Shown here piece by piece: positions 6,099 to 13,582 of a stretch of DNA of 21,762 nt. The DNA lies in IMG/VR virus record IMGVR_UViG_3300025853_000775, positions 1 through 21,762 of that record, one strand, 5' to 3'. This DNA comes from a virus. Below the pieces are notes generated by a model. The model saw only the letters and a program-made list of their open reading frames with translations. It was not told the origin of the DNA and did not search any database. Each line of letters begins with the position of its first letter. Positions within the stretch are counted from its first letter, which is position 1. The position numbers and the translations under genes are program-made.

Positions 6099-7214
6099 TT
6101 AGATGATATATCCTATTTCTCTGTCGATTTTTTCCAACTCAACACCTATCACAAACTCGTCTGGCTTAGTGATTCTTACGTCCAACATCTTGGTCTTATT
6201 GTTCGCTCTTTGATAGTACCTCATGTACCCATGCGCAGGAAACTCTATCTTCTCTACAGACTCCTTTCTGAACTCGTTCTTTATCTTGTTCTCAAGTTCA
6301 CGCTTCTCCTTTTCGAGTTGCTTGATCATTTCCTTAACTGTCTGAAGATGTTTTACCTGACCAAGCAGATCTTCATTTCCCATCATTATCTCCTGCTCTA
6401 CTACGTGAGTATCAGACAGGAATGTTGAGTAGTGTTCGTTATCGTCAGGTTCAGGTTCAAGTTGCTGTATGACCCCCATGTAGTTATGGTACTTCTCAAA
6501 GTCATCATCTTCTTTAGCCATTTCAGCCTGAATAAGAGCTTTCCTTCCCTGAAGAACACGACTCCAAAACTCGTATGTTCTTTCGGATATCATGTCTACA
6601 ATATCCTCGTTACGCTCTATTGGAAACACCTTGAATCCTCTTCCATCAATAAGTATAGCTATCTCAGCGTAGTCGCACTCCATTATCATCATCTGCTGAT
6701 GAACCTGTATGATGTACATATCAGGAACGCCATCGTACTTCTTGTAAACGAATCCGTTCATAGTCTTTATTTCCAACGGACATAGTGTTGTCGTTATCTC
6801 GTCAGATAAAGTTCCATCATCGTTAAGTTTGCGTGAACCTTTCTCAATAACCCTATCCAGATTGCAGTACAGATGTGGGTACTTTGGGTTTTGTACGAAA
6901 CCAACAAGTTCATTTGCTTTTCTTATGATTTCTCCACGTTCAAAGTTATCAATGTATCCATCTTCAGTTCCATCGTAATACTTCCAAAGATTAGCTACAT
7001 AAGCCTCTTGATGTATTCCATGAAATGCAGGTGCAGACATTGTTCTGTCTGGCTCCATTGTTCCTACCTTTTCGTGGAACAACTGCATCTTTGTCGGTTT
7101 GTACGGACTCAACCCACACACGATGGCGGCAGATGACGCTCCTAACCCATTCTGTCTGTACTCAAACCACTCAGTGGTTCTGTCTTTGATTTTTGTTACC
7201 CAGCTTTTCTTCAT
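6099..7214 (-). CDS. YqaJ-type viral recombinase exonuclease
   Basis: A 371-residue protein of the YqaJ/lambda-exonuclease PD-(D/E)xK superfamily, which degrades one strand of duplex ends to feed the annealing protein. Visible motifs are the N-terminal helix RTTEWFEYRQNGLGASSAAI (13-32), the helical motif GIHQEAYVANLW (66-77), active-site D120 (LYCNLDRV), E148-x-K150 (CPLEIKTM) and Q170 (YIIQVHQQM). The C-terminal third contains a long charged helical region (KEMIKQLEKEKRELENKIKN), as in other phage members that include a coiled coil. It is encoded upstream of ERF and SSB in the same transcript. All catalytic residues are present, so it should be active. Confidence 0.93.
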   Translation of the reverse strand: MKKSWVTKIKDRTTEWFEYRQNGLGASSAAIVCGLSPYKPTKMQLFHEKVGTMEPDRTMSAPAFHGIHQEAYVANLWKYYDGTEDGYIDNFERGEIIRKANELVGFVQNPKYPHLYCNLDRVIEKGSRKLNDDGTLSDEITTTLCPLEIKTMNGFVYKKYDGVPDMYIIQVHQQMMIMECDYAEIAILIDGRGFKVFPIERNEDIVDMISERTYEFWSRVLQGRKALIQAEMAKEDDDFEKYHNYMGVIQQLEPEPDDNEHYSTFLSDTHVVEQEIMMGNEDLLGQVKHLQTVKEMIKQLEKEKRELENKIKNEFRKESVEKIEFPAHGYMRYYQRANNKTKMLDVRITKPDEFVIGVELEKIDREIGYII

Positions 7215-7271
7215 CTTTCTTTTGTTTTTGTTTTGCTAATTTAATTTATCAGATCGTAATCTATTTGAGTT

Positions 7272-9143
7272 CTAAAATGGAACTTCTTCCAAATCATCAT
7301 CATCGCTCCACATACTTTCCTGTTTCATTGCTCTTGAAAACCCATTTTCAGGCACAACGTACTCATGCTTGTCACGCTCCAATGGATTAATTCCGTCATC
7401 ATAGAACCTACCCTTCATCACATCGTAGGTCAATATGCATTCCCCAGTCGTTCCATTGAGTTCCTTCTTCTTGATTTTCTGAGAGATGAACTGAGATGTT
7501 GAGTCCTGTGGCTGTGAGTTGTAATATGGTCGGTGGAACATGATGATGTTATCTGCCTTGTTGTTCCACATTGCGCCACCTGCAAAGTCATATACCCTAG
7601 GACACTTGTAGTCTCCTGTTCTTTCATCCTTCTGTATGGAACTGTTAGGGTGTGCTACGATAACCATGTAGATGTTGTTCTCTAATGCGAACTTCTTCTG
7701 CACTCGGAAGAAGTCTTCTAAGAACTGATCATCACGTAGATTATTCCGTCTATCTCGGTATATCGCATTGAACGGATCTATCATACATCCATCTATGTTG
7801 TGCTTTATCATCGCCTCAACGAACTTTCTATTGATGTACTCCTGACTCGGCATCTCTTTTTCAGGGTATATGAAGTAGAACTTATCATTCAGCTTCTCTG
7901 CCGCCTTTCTATACTCATCCTCAGACATCTGATCGTGATGATGCTTGTATGGTGACTTTCCTACCATAGCATGAATCAACTGATTGTAAAAGAACTTTGG
8001 TGGATACTGCTCTGGGGAGAATACTGCCCACTTATATCCATCCATCAATGATTTCATAAGCATTAGCTGTAGCATCATCGTAGACTTTCCAAAGTTTCCT
8101 ATTCCTCCAACAATTGTTATCTCACCCCTACACCATCTGAATCTTTCATCAATTCCTGGGAAGTGGGTTGTCTCTCCTTTCTGATTACCAGAGTGGAAGT
8201 CTTTTAACATATCAGGAAAGATGTCGTTCAAGTATATCACATCTTCAAGCGGACCGTCCAACGACTCAAGTTGCTGTTCAATGCTTTCCCTTGTTACTGT
8301 ATGTATGAGTCTGTCATCGTCAGTGAACTCAGCAGTACCAAAGTCTGATGCATAGTTCCTGTAGACAGAGTTGATGATTATATCCAATTCCTTTACGGTG
8401 AATGAACCACCACAGAAATCGCCTATCATTGGGTTTCTTATCTCGTCTTTTGTAAGTCCGAATCTAAGACATCCGCAAGCAAGCTTGAATACGAAGTTGT
8501 TACGGTTACCTTCAAAGAATCCCTCGCCCTTGTTTATCATCCACTTCTTGAGTTTCTCGTAGATGCTGTTCTCGGTTGTTACTTTGACAGGAACGGCATC
8601 ATACACCTTCTCAAGCATCCTGTCATACACCTCCCACTTACGTGCGATGTACATATCTGGATCATACGACTCGAAACATACACGACTAAGATTTCTTCCT
8701 GTAGGATCAAGGTCTTTGAAGTCCTCAAGCATAGCATCGAAGTGCTGAAGATGTCTTTCGGGTTGCGAAACTTCTACCAAAGCCTTCACTCCATTTCCAC
8801 TCGGAGAAACCCAACAGGCGATCACGTACTTGTTCCTCTTCAGTTCGGACATCTTCTCAACTATCTTGCAGTGATCAAAGTCCAAACATATCAGTCCCGT
8901 GTATGAGATTATGTTATTGTCGTTACGTGACTTGAACACACCAGAGAACAACGGAGATGGTAGGCTCTTCTTAACACTATCACGCTCCTTGCCACTACCA
9001 AGCCTACGTATCTGTTCAACCTTATCCTTACTCTTACCTTTCTTGATACGACCAAGAGCCTGACCTACAGTTATCACGTGGCTTGAATCCACATCATACA
9101 GGCTCTCGTAAATGCTAATCTCTCTATCGAACAGTTTCTTCAT
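7272..9143 (-). CDS. primase-helicase: VirE_N/BT4734-like domain fused to DnaB-type helicase
   Basis: The start at 9143 is chosen because its ATG forms an ATGA overlap with the upstream stop; a start at 9164 would add seven residues. The product is 623 residues. The N-terminal BT4734/VirE_N domain (about 1-190) has the acidic pair in ICLDFDH (about 85-91), SPSGNGVKALV (113-123) and DPTGRNLSRVCFESYDP (146-162), as in primase-polymerase-like folds. A linking helical domain follows. The C-terminal RecA-type helicase has Walker A GGIGNFGKST (346-355), Walker B CMIDPFN (453-459) and a sensor-like VIVAHP (494-499). It would prime and unwind at the phage fork. The C-terminus DDDDLEEVPF resembles an SSB tail. 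Operon mates are the initiator upstream and the exonuclease downstream. Confidence 0.9.
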   Translation of the reverse strand: MKKLFDREISIYESLYDVDSSHVITVGQALGRIKKGKSKDKVEQIRRLGSGKERDSVKKSLPSPLFSGVFKSRNDNNIISYTGLICLDFDHCKIVEKMSELKRNKYVIACWVSPSGNGVKALVEVSQPERHLQHFDAMLEDFKDLDPTGRNLSRVCFESYDPDMYIARKWEVYDRMLEKVYDAVPVKVTTENSIYEKLKKWMINKGEGFFEGNRNNFVFKLACGCLRFGLTKDEIRNPMIGDFCGGSFTVKELDIIINSVYRNYASDFGTAEFTDDDRLIHTVTRESIEQQLESLDGPLEDVIYLNDIFPDMLKDFHSGNQKGETTHFPGIDERFRWCRGEITIVGGIGNFGKSTMMLQLMLMKSLMDGYKWAVFSPEQYPPKFFYNQLIHAMVGKSPYKHHHDQMSEDEYRKAAEKLNDKFYFIYPEKEMPSQEYINRKFVEAMIKHNIDGCMIDPFNAIYRDRRNNLRDDQFLEDFFRVQKKFALENNIYMVIVAHPNSSIQKDERTGDYKCPRVYDFAGGAMWNNKADNIIMFHRPYYNSQPQDSTSQFISQKIKKKELNGTTGECILTYDVMKGRFYDDGINPLERDKHEYVVPENGFSRAMKQESMWSDDDDLEEVPF

Positions 9144-9982
9144 GTGGTCTTTCTGTATTTCCATCCTTCACCTACATTTTGGTAAGATGGGTTTCTGTTC
9201 ATCTCCTTCCTTACGAAATCATCTCCTGCACCAATCTTCACTTGCTCGGACAAACTTACATTATTTTGATCACGTACAATATCATAAGCCTCAGAAAGTC
9301 CCACATACTTCCATCCTGGTTCTAACGGTGGGGCTTTGACAACTGACTTCTTCTTATTCTTGAACCAAGTGTTATTCAGAAGAGCCTTCCAATTATCAAT
9401 CTTAGAACCATCCTTTACAACCCATCCTCTTACAGTGTAGTGGGCGTGGAATTTCTCTGCAATGGATTGAGGATACCCACATCCTACAACATACTCAATC
9501 ACCTCGTTTATGCTTGGAGCATTTATGTTATTTCTTTCTTTTTTTCCTTCTTTACTTTCTTCCTTTCTTCTTATGTCACCCCCTTGCGTATCCCATTGCG
9601 TATCCACTTGTGTGGTACTTACTGTTGTCTCTTGCGTTTCATTTGTGTTTCCTGAGTGGTCGTAACTATCGTATTTACAGACAGTTACGAGTGTCGTGGA
9701 GTGTTTCCCATTTCCTATTGTTTCCTTCGTTATCAAACCCTCTTTCTCAAGCATATCCAAGAACCTTACAACTGACTTCGTTCCTGTCTTAAAAATTCTT
9801 GCCCAAGTCCTTATGCTGTTAGGTGATTGACCACGTTTTATATCATAGGTATTATACCCCAGAGCCATCCTCCTGTCCGAGTAATTCACATCAAGAAGTA
9901 TGGTCAACCACCACTTCAGTTTCTTCTCGTCAGTCCACAACCAATGCTCGGTTATGTTTCTGTCAATTTTAATCCACCCCAT
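9140..9982 (-). CDS. replication initiator / replisome organizer-like protein
   Basis: A 280-residue protein. Residues 1-110 form a winged-helix-like domain: MGWIKIDRNITEHWLWTDE is the typical opening of phage replisome-organizer/DnaD-type proteins, followed by IRTWARIFKTGTKSVVRFLDMLEKEGLI. A Thr/Gln-rich and charged low-complexity linker lies at about 110-150. The C-terminal part (NEVIEYVVGCGYPQSIAEKFHAHY, then KIDNWKALLNNTWF) resembles a DnaD/DnaT-type C-terminal domain that binds DNA or helicase. It is immediately upstream of the primase-helicase with an ATGA overlap, which fits an initiator or helicase loader. Origin binding is not shown by the sequence. Confidence 0.75.
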   Translation of the reverse strand: MGWIKIDRNITEHWLWTDEKKLKWWLTILLDVNYSDRRMALGYNTYDIKRGQSPNSIRTWARIFKTGTKSVVRFLDMLEKEGLITKETIGNGKHSTTLVTVCKYDSYDHSGNTNETQETTVSTTQVDTQWDTQGGDIRRKEESKEGKKERNNINAPSINEVIEYVVGCGYPQSIAEKFHAHYTVRGWVVKDGSKIDNWKALLNNTWFKNKKKSVVKAPPLEPGWKYVGLSEAYDIVRDQNNVSLSEQVKIGAGDDFVRKEMNRNPSYQNVGEGWKYRKTT

Positions 9983-9988
9983 AACTAA

Positions 9989-10264
9989 TTATTCTAATAG
10001 GTCGTTTATCTGATTCTGTATGTCAATCTCCTTCATAAGCCTGGAGGAGTTGATTACCGATTCAAGAGCCTCCAACAGGTCTACTGAGGCATCCTTCATA
10101 TCATCGTCAGACTTCGATCCACCTGCCGATATAATAGCTGATGATACTCCTAAGAATATCACGTTTAGTGGAGTATCGTGAAGATGTTCCTGTCCGTGCA
10201 TACCTAAATCAATCATTCCTTTTACTACTTCTGATAGTAACTTGTCTGCTTCTTTTTCTGTCAT
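9989..10264 (-). CDS. small acidic hypothetical protein
   Basis: A 91-residue acidic, mostly alpha-helical protein without membrane segments or signal. It starts two bases downstream of the microprotein stop at 10266 and ends six bases before the initiator gene. Helical stretches are KEADKLLSEVVKGMIDLG, VIFLGVSSAIIS and a C-terminal DLLEALESVINSSRLMKEI. No family is recognised. It is probably translated with the replication genes; a modulatory or host-interaction role is possible but unsupported. Confidence 0.65.
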   Translation of the reverse strand: MTEKEADKLLSEVVKGMIDLGMHGQEHLHDTPLNVIFLGVSSAIISAGGSKSDDDMKDASVDLLEALESVINSSRLMKEIDIQNQINDLLE

Positions 10265-10265
10265 C

Positions 10266-10397
10266 TTAATTTATATTAGCCATTGTGTATATTAACATTA
10301 TTGTCATTACGTTCATCATAAACCACATAGGGTATGCGTACTTCTTGAATCGTAATGTGTTGCGCTTATCCCATCGTCTTATTTGATAGTGTTTCAT
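10266..10397 (-). CDS. 43-residue single-span membrane microprotein
   Basis: An ORF below usual length cut-offs. It starts with ATG at 10397, preceded by the A-rich leader AACAAATAAG that is typical here, and stops with TAA at 10266-10268, just before the next start. The N-terminal half is very basic (MKHYQIRRWDKRNTLRFKKY). The second half is one hydrophobic, methionine-rich membrane segment (YPMWFMMNVMTIMLIYTM, about 23-40). The basic side should stay in the cytoplasm. It fills an otherwise empty 148-base gap. No family is recognised. Confidence 0.6.
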   Translation of the reverse strand: MKHYQIRRWDKRNTLRFKKYAYPMWFMMNVMTIMLIYTMANIN

Positions 10398-10412
10398 CTT
10401 ATTTGTTTTGGT

Positions 10413-11300
10413 TTAGTGCTTTTTCGAGTTCAATATCTCATCAATCTTTTGATGATGTTCGCAAGTAAACTGCCATTCTTCGCCCTCTTCTACTGGATAC
10501 TTCTCCTGTAAGAAAGATTTGTATTTGTTCCACTCTTCAGCCGCTTCACGTAGTTTAGTGTCTTGAGCTTCTCCCCAACCTTTTAGGTAGGCTTGTCTTG
10601 AAACTTCGTGTAACTGATTAACAGTTGCTATGTGTATGTCAGGATACAACTCCCTTGCCCTTGCTTCTGCTTGTTCTCTTGTTTTCATTTCCTTAATAGG
10701 ATGTATCGTGATAGTATTGTGTGAGTCTACTTTGAGACGAATATCTCTAAGGTCATCTTGACCTTTCCACCCTAATGAACCGTCACCTGACACTGCATTT
10801 ATTTCAGCAATTGAAGTATCGATACCGTGATATAATTCATACTCAACATCAACCTTCTCTTGCGGTTGGGGCTTCACTTCCTCTTGCTTCTCCGAAGGTA
10901 ATTCCGAATGCTCAATACCTTTGGCATCAAGGTTTTCATAGCTTTTCCCGTTTGTTAATTCCGTACGTTCCTTCTCCCACTCAACACCAGCTAAAAAGGC
11001 TTCTCTAAGTGGCTTCAATCTGTCAACGTCAAACTCTGGATGAATTGGGTAGAGTTCTAACGCCCTTGCTTCTGCTTGTTCTCTTGTTTTCATCACCCTA
11101 CCATCCTCCAACTCACTCGGAAATAGTTCGTTTAGGAGTTCTTGGTCAAGATAATCAGAATACTTCACTGACTGAAAGAGTGCCTCAATCCTCTTTTTAT
11201 GATTCTCGTCTACTATCAATTGAAGTTCAACTAACAGCTCAAGGGCTATCTCCAAATGTTCTTCTGTCCTACTTATCTTATTTGTTTGGTTGTAGTTCAT
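10413..11300 (-). CDS. hypothetical protein with an internal duplication (MKTREQAEAR modules)
   Basis: A 295-residue charged helical protein. Two copies of a module start at M70 (MKTREQAEARALELYP, followed by LREAFLAGVEWEKE) and M205 (MKTREQAEARARELYPD, followed by SRQAYLKGWGEAQ). The first 32 bases of the modules are identical, including their ATG codons. The stretch between them has a Pro/Gln/Glu linker (LPSEKQEEVKPQPQEKVD). The N-terminal 65 residues look like a separate helical unit. Short proteins opening with this motif are common in Bacteroidota and marine phages, as I recall, so this gene looks like fused or tandemly duplicated small genes. Function unknown. Confidence 0.7.
   Translation of the reverse strand: MNYNQTNKISRTEEHLEIALELLVELQLIVDENHKKRIEALFQSVKYSDYLDQELLNELFPSELEDGRVMKTREQAEARALELYPIHPEFDVDRLKPLREAFLAGVEWEKERTELTNGKSYENLDAKGIEHSELPSEKQEEVKPQPQEKVDVEYELYHGIDTSIAEINAVSGDGSLGWKGQDDLRDIRLKVDSHNTITIHPIKEMKTREQAEARARELYPDIHIATVNQLHEVSRQAYLKGWGEAQDTKLREAAEEWNKYKSFLQEKYPVEEGEEWQFTCEHHQKIDEILNSKKH
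10657..11093 (-). repeat. exact 32-bp direct repeat pair within one gene
   Basis: Positions 10657-10688 and 11062-11093 are identical over 32 bases. On the minus strand each begins ATGAAAACAAGAGAACAAGC and encodes MKTREQAEAR. The copies are 405 bases apart, in the same frame of the same gene. Identity at the nucleotide level, including third positions, points to a recent duplication or gene conversion. Confidence 0.9.
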
Positions 11301-11314
11301 ATCGTTATTGTTAA

Positions 11315-11818
11315 TTATTGATTTAATTTCAGGAACATTGTCATAAACATGTCATCTTTCACATCCATTAGCTGTAACGCTCTGTTTCTTGATGACCTTA
11401 TTGTACCCCTGTCTCTACCTCCCATTACCCTTCCTATCACGTTGAACATCTTATCGCTTGAACCATACTTCTCTGTAAGATTGTATGATACGACACACCT
11501 CGCTGTCGATGTTAACTCGTTACCCCTAGTGAATCCTACAAGGTTAAAAGAAGATACATTCATTTTTTTGCACATGTCAATGATGTCATTCTCAATGCTT
11601 TCGTGATATTTCTCAAACAGCTCATCAGCAGTATCATAGTATGACTCACCGATACTTGAAGCATAATAGGCATCAGCATACTCCTCAGCAACAAGCCTTG
11701 CTGTCTTCATTATCTCGGTCTTCTCTCTTGACGGAATATCTAATTTATAAAGCACTGGCAATAGCTTTTCATTGAACAGTCTTTTCTTGAAACTTATCAG
11801 TTTTTGAGTCTTCTTCAT
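11315..11818 (-). CDS. hypothetical protein
   Basis: A 167-residue soluble protein with a strongly basic N-terminus (MKKTQKLISFKKRL), a helical acidic middle (ARLVAEEYADAYYASSIGESYYDTADELFEKYHESIENDIIDMC) that is broken here only for reference, and a basic C-terminal stretch (GRVMGGRDRGTIRSSRNRAL) that could bind nucleic acid. It is joined to the gene upstream by an ATGA overlap (11815-11818). No family is recognised. The basic patches are the only functional hint. Confidence 0.65.
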   Translation of the reverse strand: MKKTQKLISFKKRLFNEKLLPVLYKLDIPSREKTEIMKTARLVAEEYADAYYASSIGESYYDTADELFEKYHESIENDIIDMCKKMNVSSFNLVGFTRGNELTSTARCVVSYNLTEKYGSSDKMFNVIGRVMGGRDRGTIRSSRNRALQLMDVKDDMFMTMFLKLNQ

Positions 11819-12036
11819 CTGTCTATCTCTATCAGTATTCCGTTATTGTAGAACATCAGGTCTCCGTGTTCAAACTTTCTTGAGTCTCGCAAGTTAAGTA
11901 TTGTCAACGCAAACTCAAATGCATGGTCATAACTTTCTGCCTTCAGTACCACTTTGTTTCCGAGACATTTGAATGTCTCAGCGTCAGGGTGTTCTTGAGA
12001 AACCCTTACTATTACCTTAACCTTTCCTTTTTTCAT
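11815..12036 (-). CDS. small hypothetical protein
   Basis: A 73-residue protein opening with MKKGKVKVIVRVSQEHPDAE, then alternating strand/helix stretches (KVVLKAESYDHAFEFALTIL), ending in GILIEIDR. Length and pattern suggest a small alpha/beta domain. It overlaps the next gene by ATGA and follows the triple microprotein cluster after one intervening base. No family is recognised. Confidence 0.65.
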   Translation of the reverse strand: MKKGKVKVIVRVSQEHPDAETFKCLGNKVVLKAESYDHAFEFALTILNLRDSRKFEHGDLMFYNNGILIEIDR

Positions 12037-12037
12037 T

Positions 12038-12136
12038 TCAGTATATAAATATGTAGTAAATAGCTGGTATAATCTGTAGCCCTATGTATAATACGTAGAA
12101 CCAAAACTCAAAACTATCTCTTCTTTCCTTGTTCAT
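12038..12136 (-). CDS. 32-residue membrane microprotein, third of an ATGA-linked trio
   Basis: The ATG at 12136 overlaps the stop of the preceding microgene as ATGA. A longer in-frame start at 12232 is rejected because it would overlap that gene extensively. The peptide has a charged head (MNKERRDSFE) and one hydrophobic segment rich in aromatics and isoleucine (FWFYVLYIGLQIIPAIYYIF) reaching the C-terminus. It should be a single-span inner-membrane peptide. Confidence 0.6.
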   Translation of the reverse strand: MNKERRDSFEFWFYVLYIGLQIIPAIYYIFIY

Positions 12137-12246
12137 TTCTTTATGATGTAGAATGTTAAAAACAATACGAATAAAAAGTATGGTGTCATTACAACATATC
12201 TGAATGATGTGTTCCTCCAATACCAATACCACACTCTTGGGTTCAT
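12133..12246 (-). CDS. 37-residue membrane microprotein, second of an ATGA-linked trio
   Basis: Both ends are ATGA overlaps: its ATG at 12246 with the upstream microgene, its TGA with the downstream one. The same frame can be opened farther upstream to 12363, giving 76 residues, but that would bury the first microgene and most of the recombinase end. The peptide begins MNPRVWYWYWRNTSFRY and ends in a hydrophobic span (VVMTPYFLFVLFLTFYII) with a basic KK end. The tryptophan/tyrosine run before the span would lie at the membrane interface. Confidence 0.6.
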   Translation of the reverse strand: MNPRVWYWYWRNTSFRYVVMTPYFLFVLFLTFYIIKK

Positions 12247-12338
12247 AAAAGTGCTAGCAAACATCCGTAAATTATTGAAACTACTGTTCCTTTTATCATA
12301 TCCTTGATATCGTCTTTCCATGTTGTTTCGTGTTTCAT
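12243..12338 (-). CDS. 31-residue membrane microprotein, first of an ATGA-linked trio
   Basis: The ATG at 12338 overlaps the recombinase stop as ATGA, and the TGA overlaps the next microgene start the same way. The first half is charged (MKHETTWKDDIKDMIK). The second half is a hydrophobic span (GTVVSIIYGCLLALL). The frame differs from both neighbours. The two precise overlaps, more than the sequence itself, are the evidence that this is a gene. Confidence 0.55.
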   Translation of the reverse strand: MKHETTWKDDIKDMIKGTVVSIIYGCLLALL

Positions 12339-13024
12339 GTTTCTTGAAGTAATCTTTGTACACTTGTTTTGTAATAGAACTTTCCTCTTGATGTTTTGTA
12401 TCCTGCTTCGTTAAGTCTCATAGCAATGGTACAGTAACCAAGACCCTGCCTACGCAACTCCTGGGCAAATGGTCTTGCAACATTCTTGTTTCTGTTGTTA
12501 CGAGACTTTTCCTTTATGGCTTTTATGGCAGGAGCGGTATTAGGATTTGCACACCCACCTAACTTGGTAATCTTGTTACCAGCTTTGGATATGTAGTAAC
12601 CATCACGATCAATGATTCTCTTGATGGACTGAGCAGCCGCCTTGTTACGTTCTGATATGATATCAGCCTCATGCTCTGCTACTGCCGCAAAGAGATGTAT
12701 GGTCAACTTGTTAGCGTGTGGCATATCGCAACATACAAAGTCAACACCTGACTGATACAGGCTTGACACGAAATGTACGTTACGAGACAGTCGGTCTATC
12801 TTGGCTATTACAAGAGTAGCACCCTCATCCTGGCATCTTTGTATTGCCTTTTGAAGTATGGGGCGTTTACCCTTGCTTGTACCAGATTCAACCTCAGTGA
12901 ACTCCTCAAGGATGACATCGTTCCTGACATGACCAAAAACCATTCTCTTCTGAGCATCAAGACCAAGACCAGAGTCACCCTGCTTGCGTGTTGATACCCT
13001 GTAGTATGCTATGTATTTCTTCAT
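12335..13024 (-). CDS. serine recombinase (resolvase/invertase family)
   Basis: A 229-residue small serine recombinase. The catalytic domain (about 1-140) contains YYRVSTRKQ with the nucleophile S11, GLGLDAQK, and the conserved IAKIDRLSRN (73-82) with arginines R78 and R81, then AVAEHEADIISERNKAA. The C-terminal part (about 185-229: LRRQGLGYCTIAMRLNEAGY) is the helix-turn-helix DNA-binding region. Such enzymes resolve, invert or integrate DNA. Size suits a resolvase/invertase better than a large phage integrase, though small serine recombinases do act in some phages and mobile elements. No clear attachment or inversion sites were found nearby. It is followed by the ATGA-linked microgenes. Confidence 0.9.
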   Translation of the reverse strand: MKKYIAYYRVSTRKQGDSGLGLDAQKRMVFGHVRNDVILEEFTEVESGTSKGKRPILQKAIQRCQDEGATLVIAKIDRLSRNVHFVSSLYQSGVDFVCCDMPHANKLTIHLFAAVAEHEADIISERNKAAAQSIKRIIDRDGYYISKAGNKITKLGGCANPNTAPAIKAIKEKSRNNRNKNVARPFAQELRRQGLGYCTIAMRLNEAGYKTSRGKFYYKTSVQRLLQET

Positions 13025-13037
13025 TTTTGTTGATAGA

Positions 13038-13205
13038 TTAATAAAGATTCCTAATAATCCAGGCTTTAATAAATGTATCTAATTTGAATAACAAACCTTT
13101 TATAGATAGCAATAAATATGATATTAAAAAGGATATCACCAAATACAATGTGATACATAAAAAAATCTTATTGTCAGGGTCCATTTGTTCAAATAAATCT
13201 CTCAT
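13038..13205 (-). CDS. 55-residue membrane protein born from a duplicated gene start
   Basis: Start at 13205 (a longer start at 13229 lies within the repeat and is less likely). The first residues MRDLFEQ come from a 32-bp sequence that is also found at the start of the gene at 15987 (MIDLFEH). After that the two proteins are unrelated: this one has long hydrophobic segments (FLCITLYLVISFLISYLLLS) and a second weaker one near the end. It looks like a small inner-membrane protein that acquired the start region of another phage gene by recombination. Confidence 0.55.
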   Translation of the reverse strand: MRDLFEQMDPDNKIFLCITLYLVISFLISYLLLSIKGLLFKLDTFIKAWIIRNLY

Positions 13206-13217
13206 GCGTAAACCAAT
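13186..13217 (-). repeat. 32-bp repeat, copy 1 (partner at 15968-15999)
   Basis: Identical to 15968-15999 except one base (31 of 32). In the minus direction it reads TTGGTTTACGCATGA and then AGATTTATTTGAACA. At the other copy this is the end of the DUF932 gene (LVYA stop) overlapping the next gene start. Here the upstream gene is different, so this copy looks like the transplanted one. Confidence 0.9.
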
Positions 13218-13222
13218 TTTAA

Positions 13223-13582
13223 TTAGCAAGATATTTGAACTTCAAGTGAATGCTGATAACACAACCAAAACTCTCCGATAGAATCACCTATTCTTTCATA
13301 GTCATGAACAAAGAACATTGTCCTTCCGTCATTGTCCTCTGTCATTGGTTTTTCACTTATGAAATCGGAAATTTCCTTATTACTCATTACATCATCTCCA
13401 TTTTCAATACAATAGAAGCAGTAGTCGATACACTCTATACTGCCGAACGGACCAAACTCTCTTGAGCTAAAAGTTACTTCGTAATCATATATATCGTTCT
13501 TATCTAAAATTGACTCAAAATCATCGCTTTCTTTTTTGGGTATAGCAACGTAAGCCGTTGTAAAATCAAAATTATCTTTCAT
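13223..13582 (-). CDS. acidic hypothetical protein coupled to the methyltransferase
   Basis: The start at 13582 is chosen because its ATG overlaps the methyltransferase stop as ATGA; a start at 13627 would extend deep into that gene. The product is 119 residues, strongly acidic (KKESDDFESILDKNDIYDYE), with an aromatic/cysteine patch (CIDYCFYCIENGDD) and a C-terminal EFWLCYQHSLEVQISC. Acidic small phage proteins are often inhibitors or DNA mimics. The tight coupling to a DNA methyltransferase makes an anti-restriction or modification-related role an attractive guess, but nothing in the sequence proves it. Confidence 0.65.
   Translation of the reverse strand: MKDNFDFTTAYVAIPKKESDDFESILDKNDIYDYEVTFSSREFGPFGSIECIDYCFYCIENGDDVMSNKEISDFISEKPMTEDNDGRTMFFVHDYERIGDSIGEFWLCYQHSLEVQISC

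Noticed and set aside
9440-9792. Plus-strand ORFs rich in Phe/Leu/Ser opposite the replication initiator
   Set aside because: They are antisense to a convincing winged-helix protein; the hydrophobic content mirrors the Lys/Glu-rich linker on the coding strand.
12038-12232. A 64-residue ORF starting at 12232 on the minus strand
   Set aside because: Its first 32 codons would overlap the preceding microgene almost completely; the ATG at 12136 makes an ATGA overlap.
12133-12363. A 76-residue ORF starting at 12363 on the minus strand
   Set aside because: It overlaps the recombinase end by 29 bases and removes a neat ATGA junction. The start at 12246 gives exact overlaps with both neighbours.
12335-13024. 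Phage integration module with an attachment site
   Set aside because: A serine recombinase is present, but I found no tRNA, no core-type repeat pair and no CI-like repressor with a cleavage domain, so temperate lifestyle cannot be claimed from this window.
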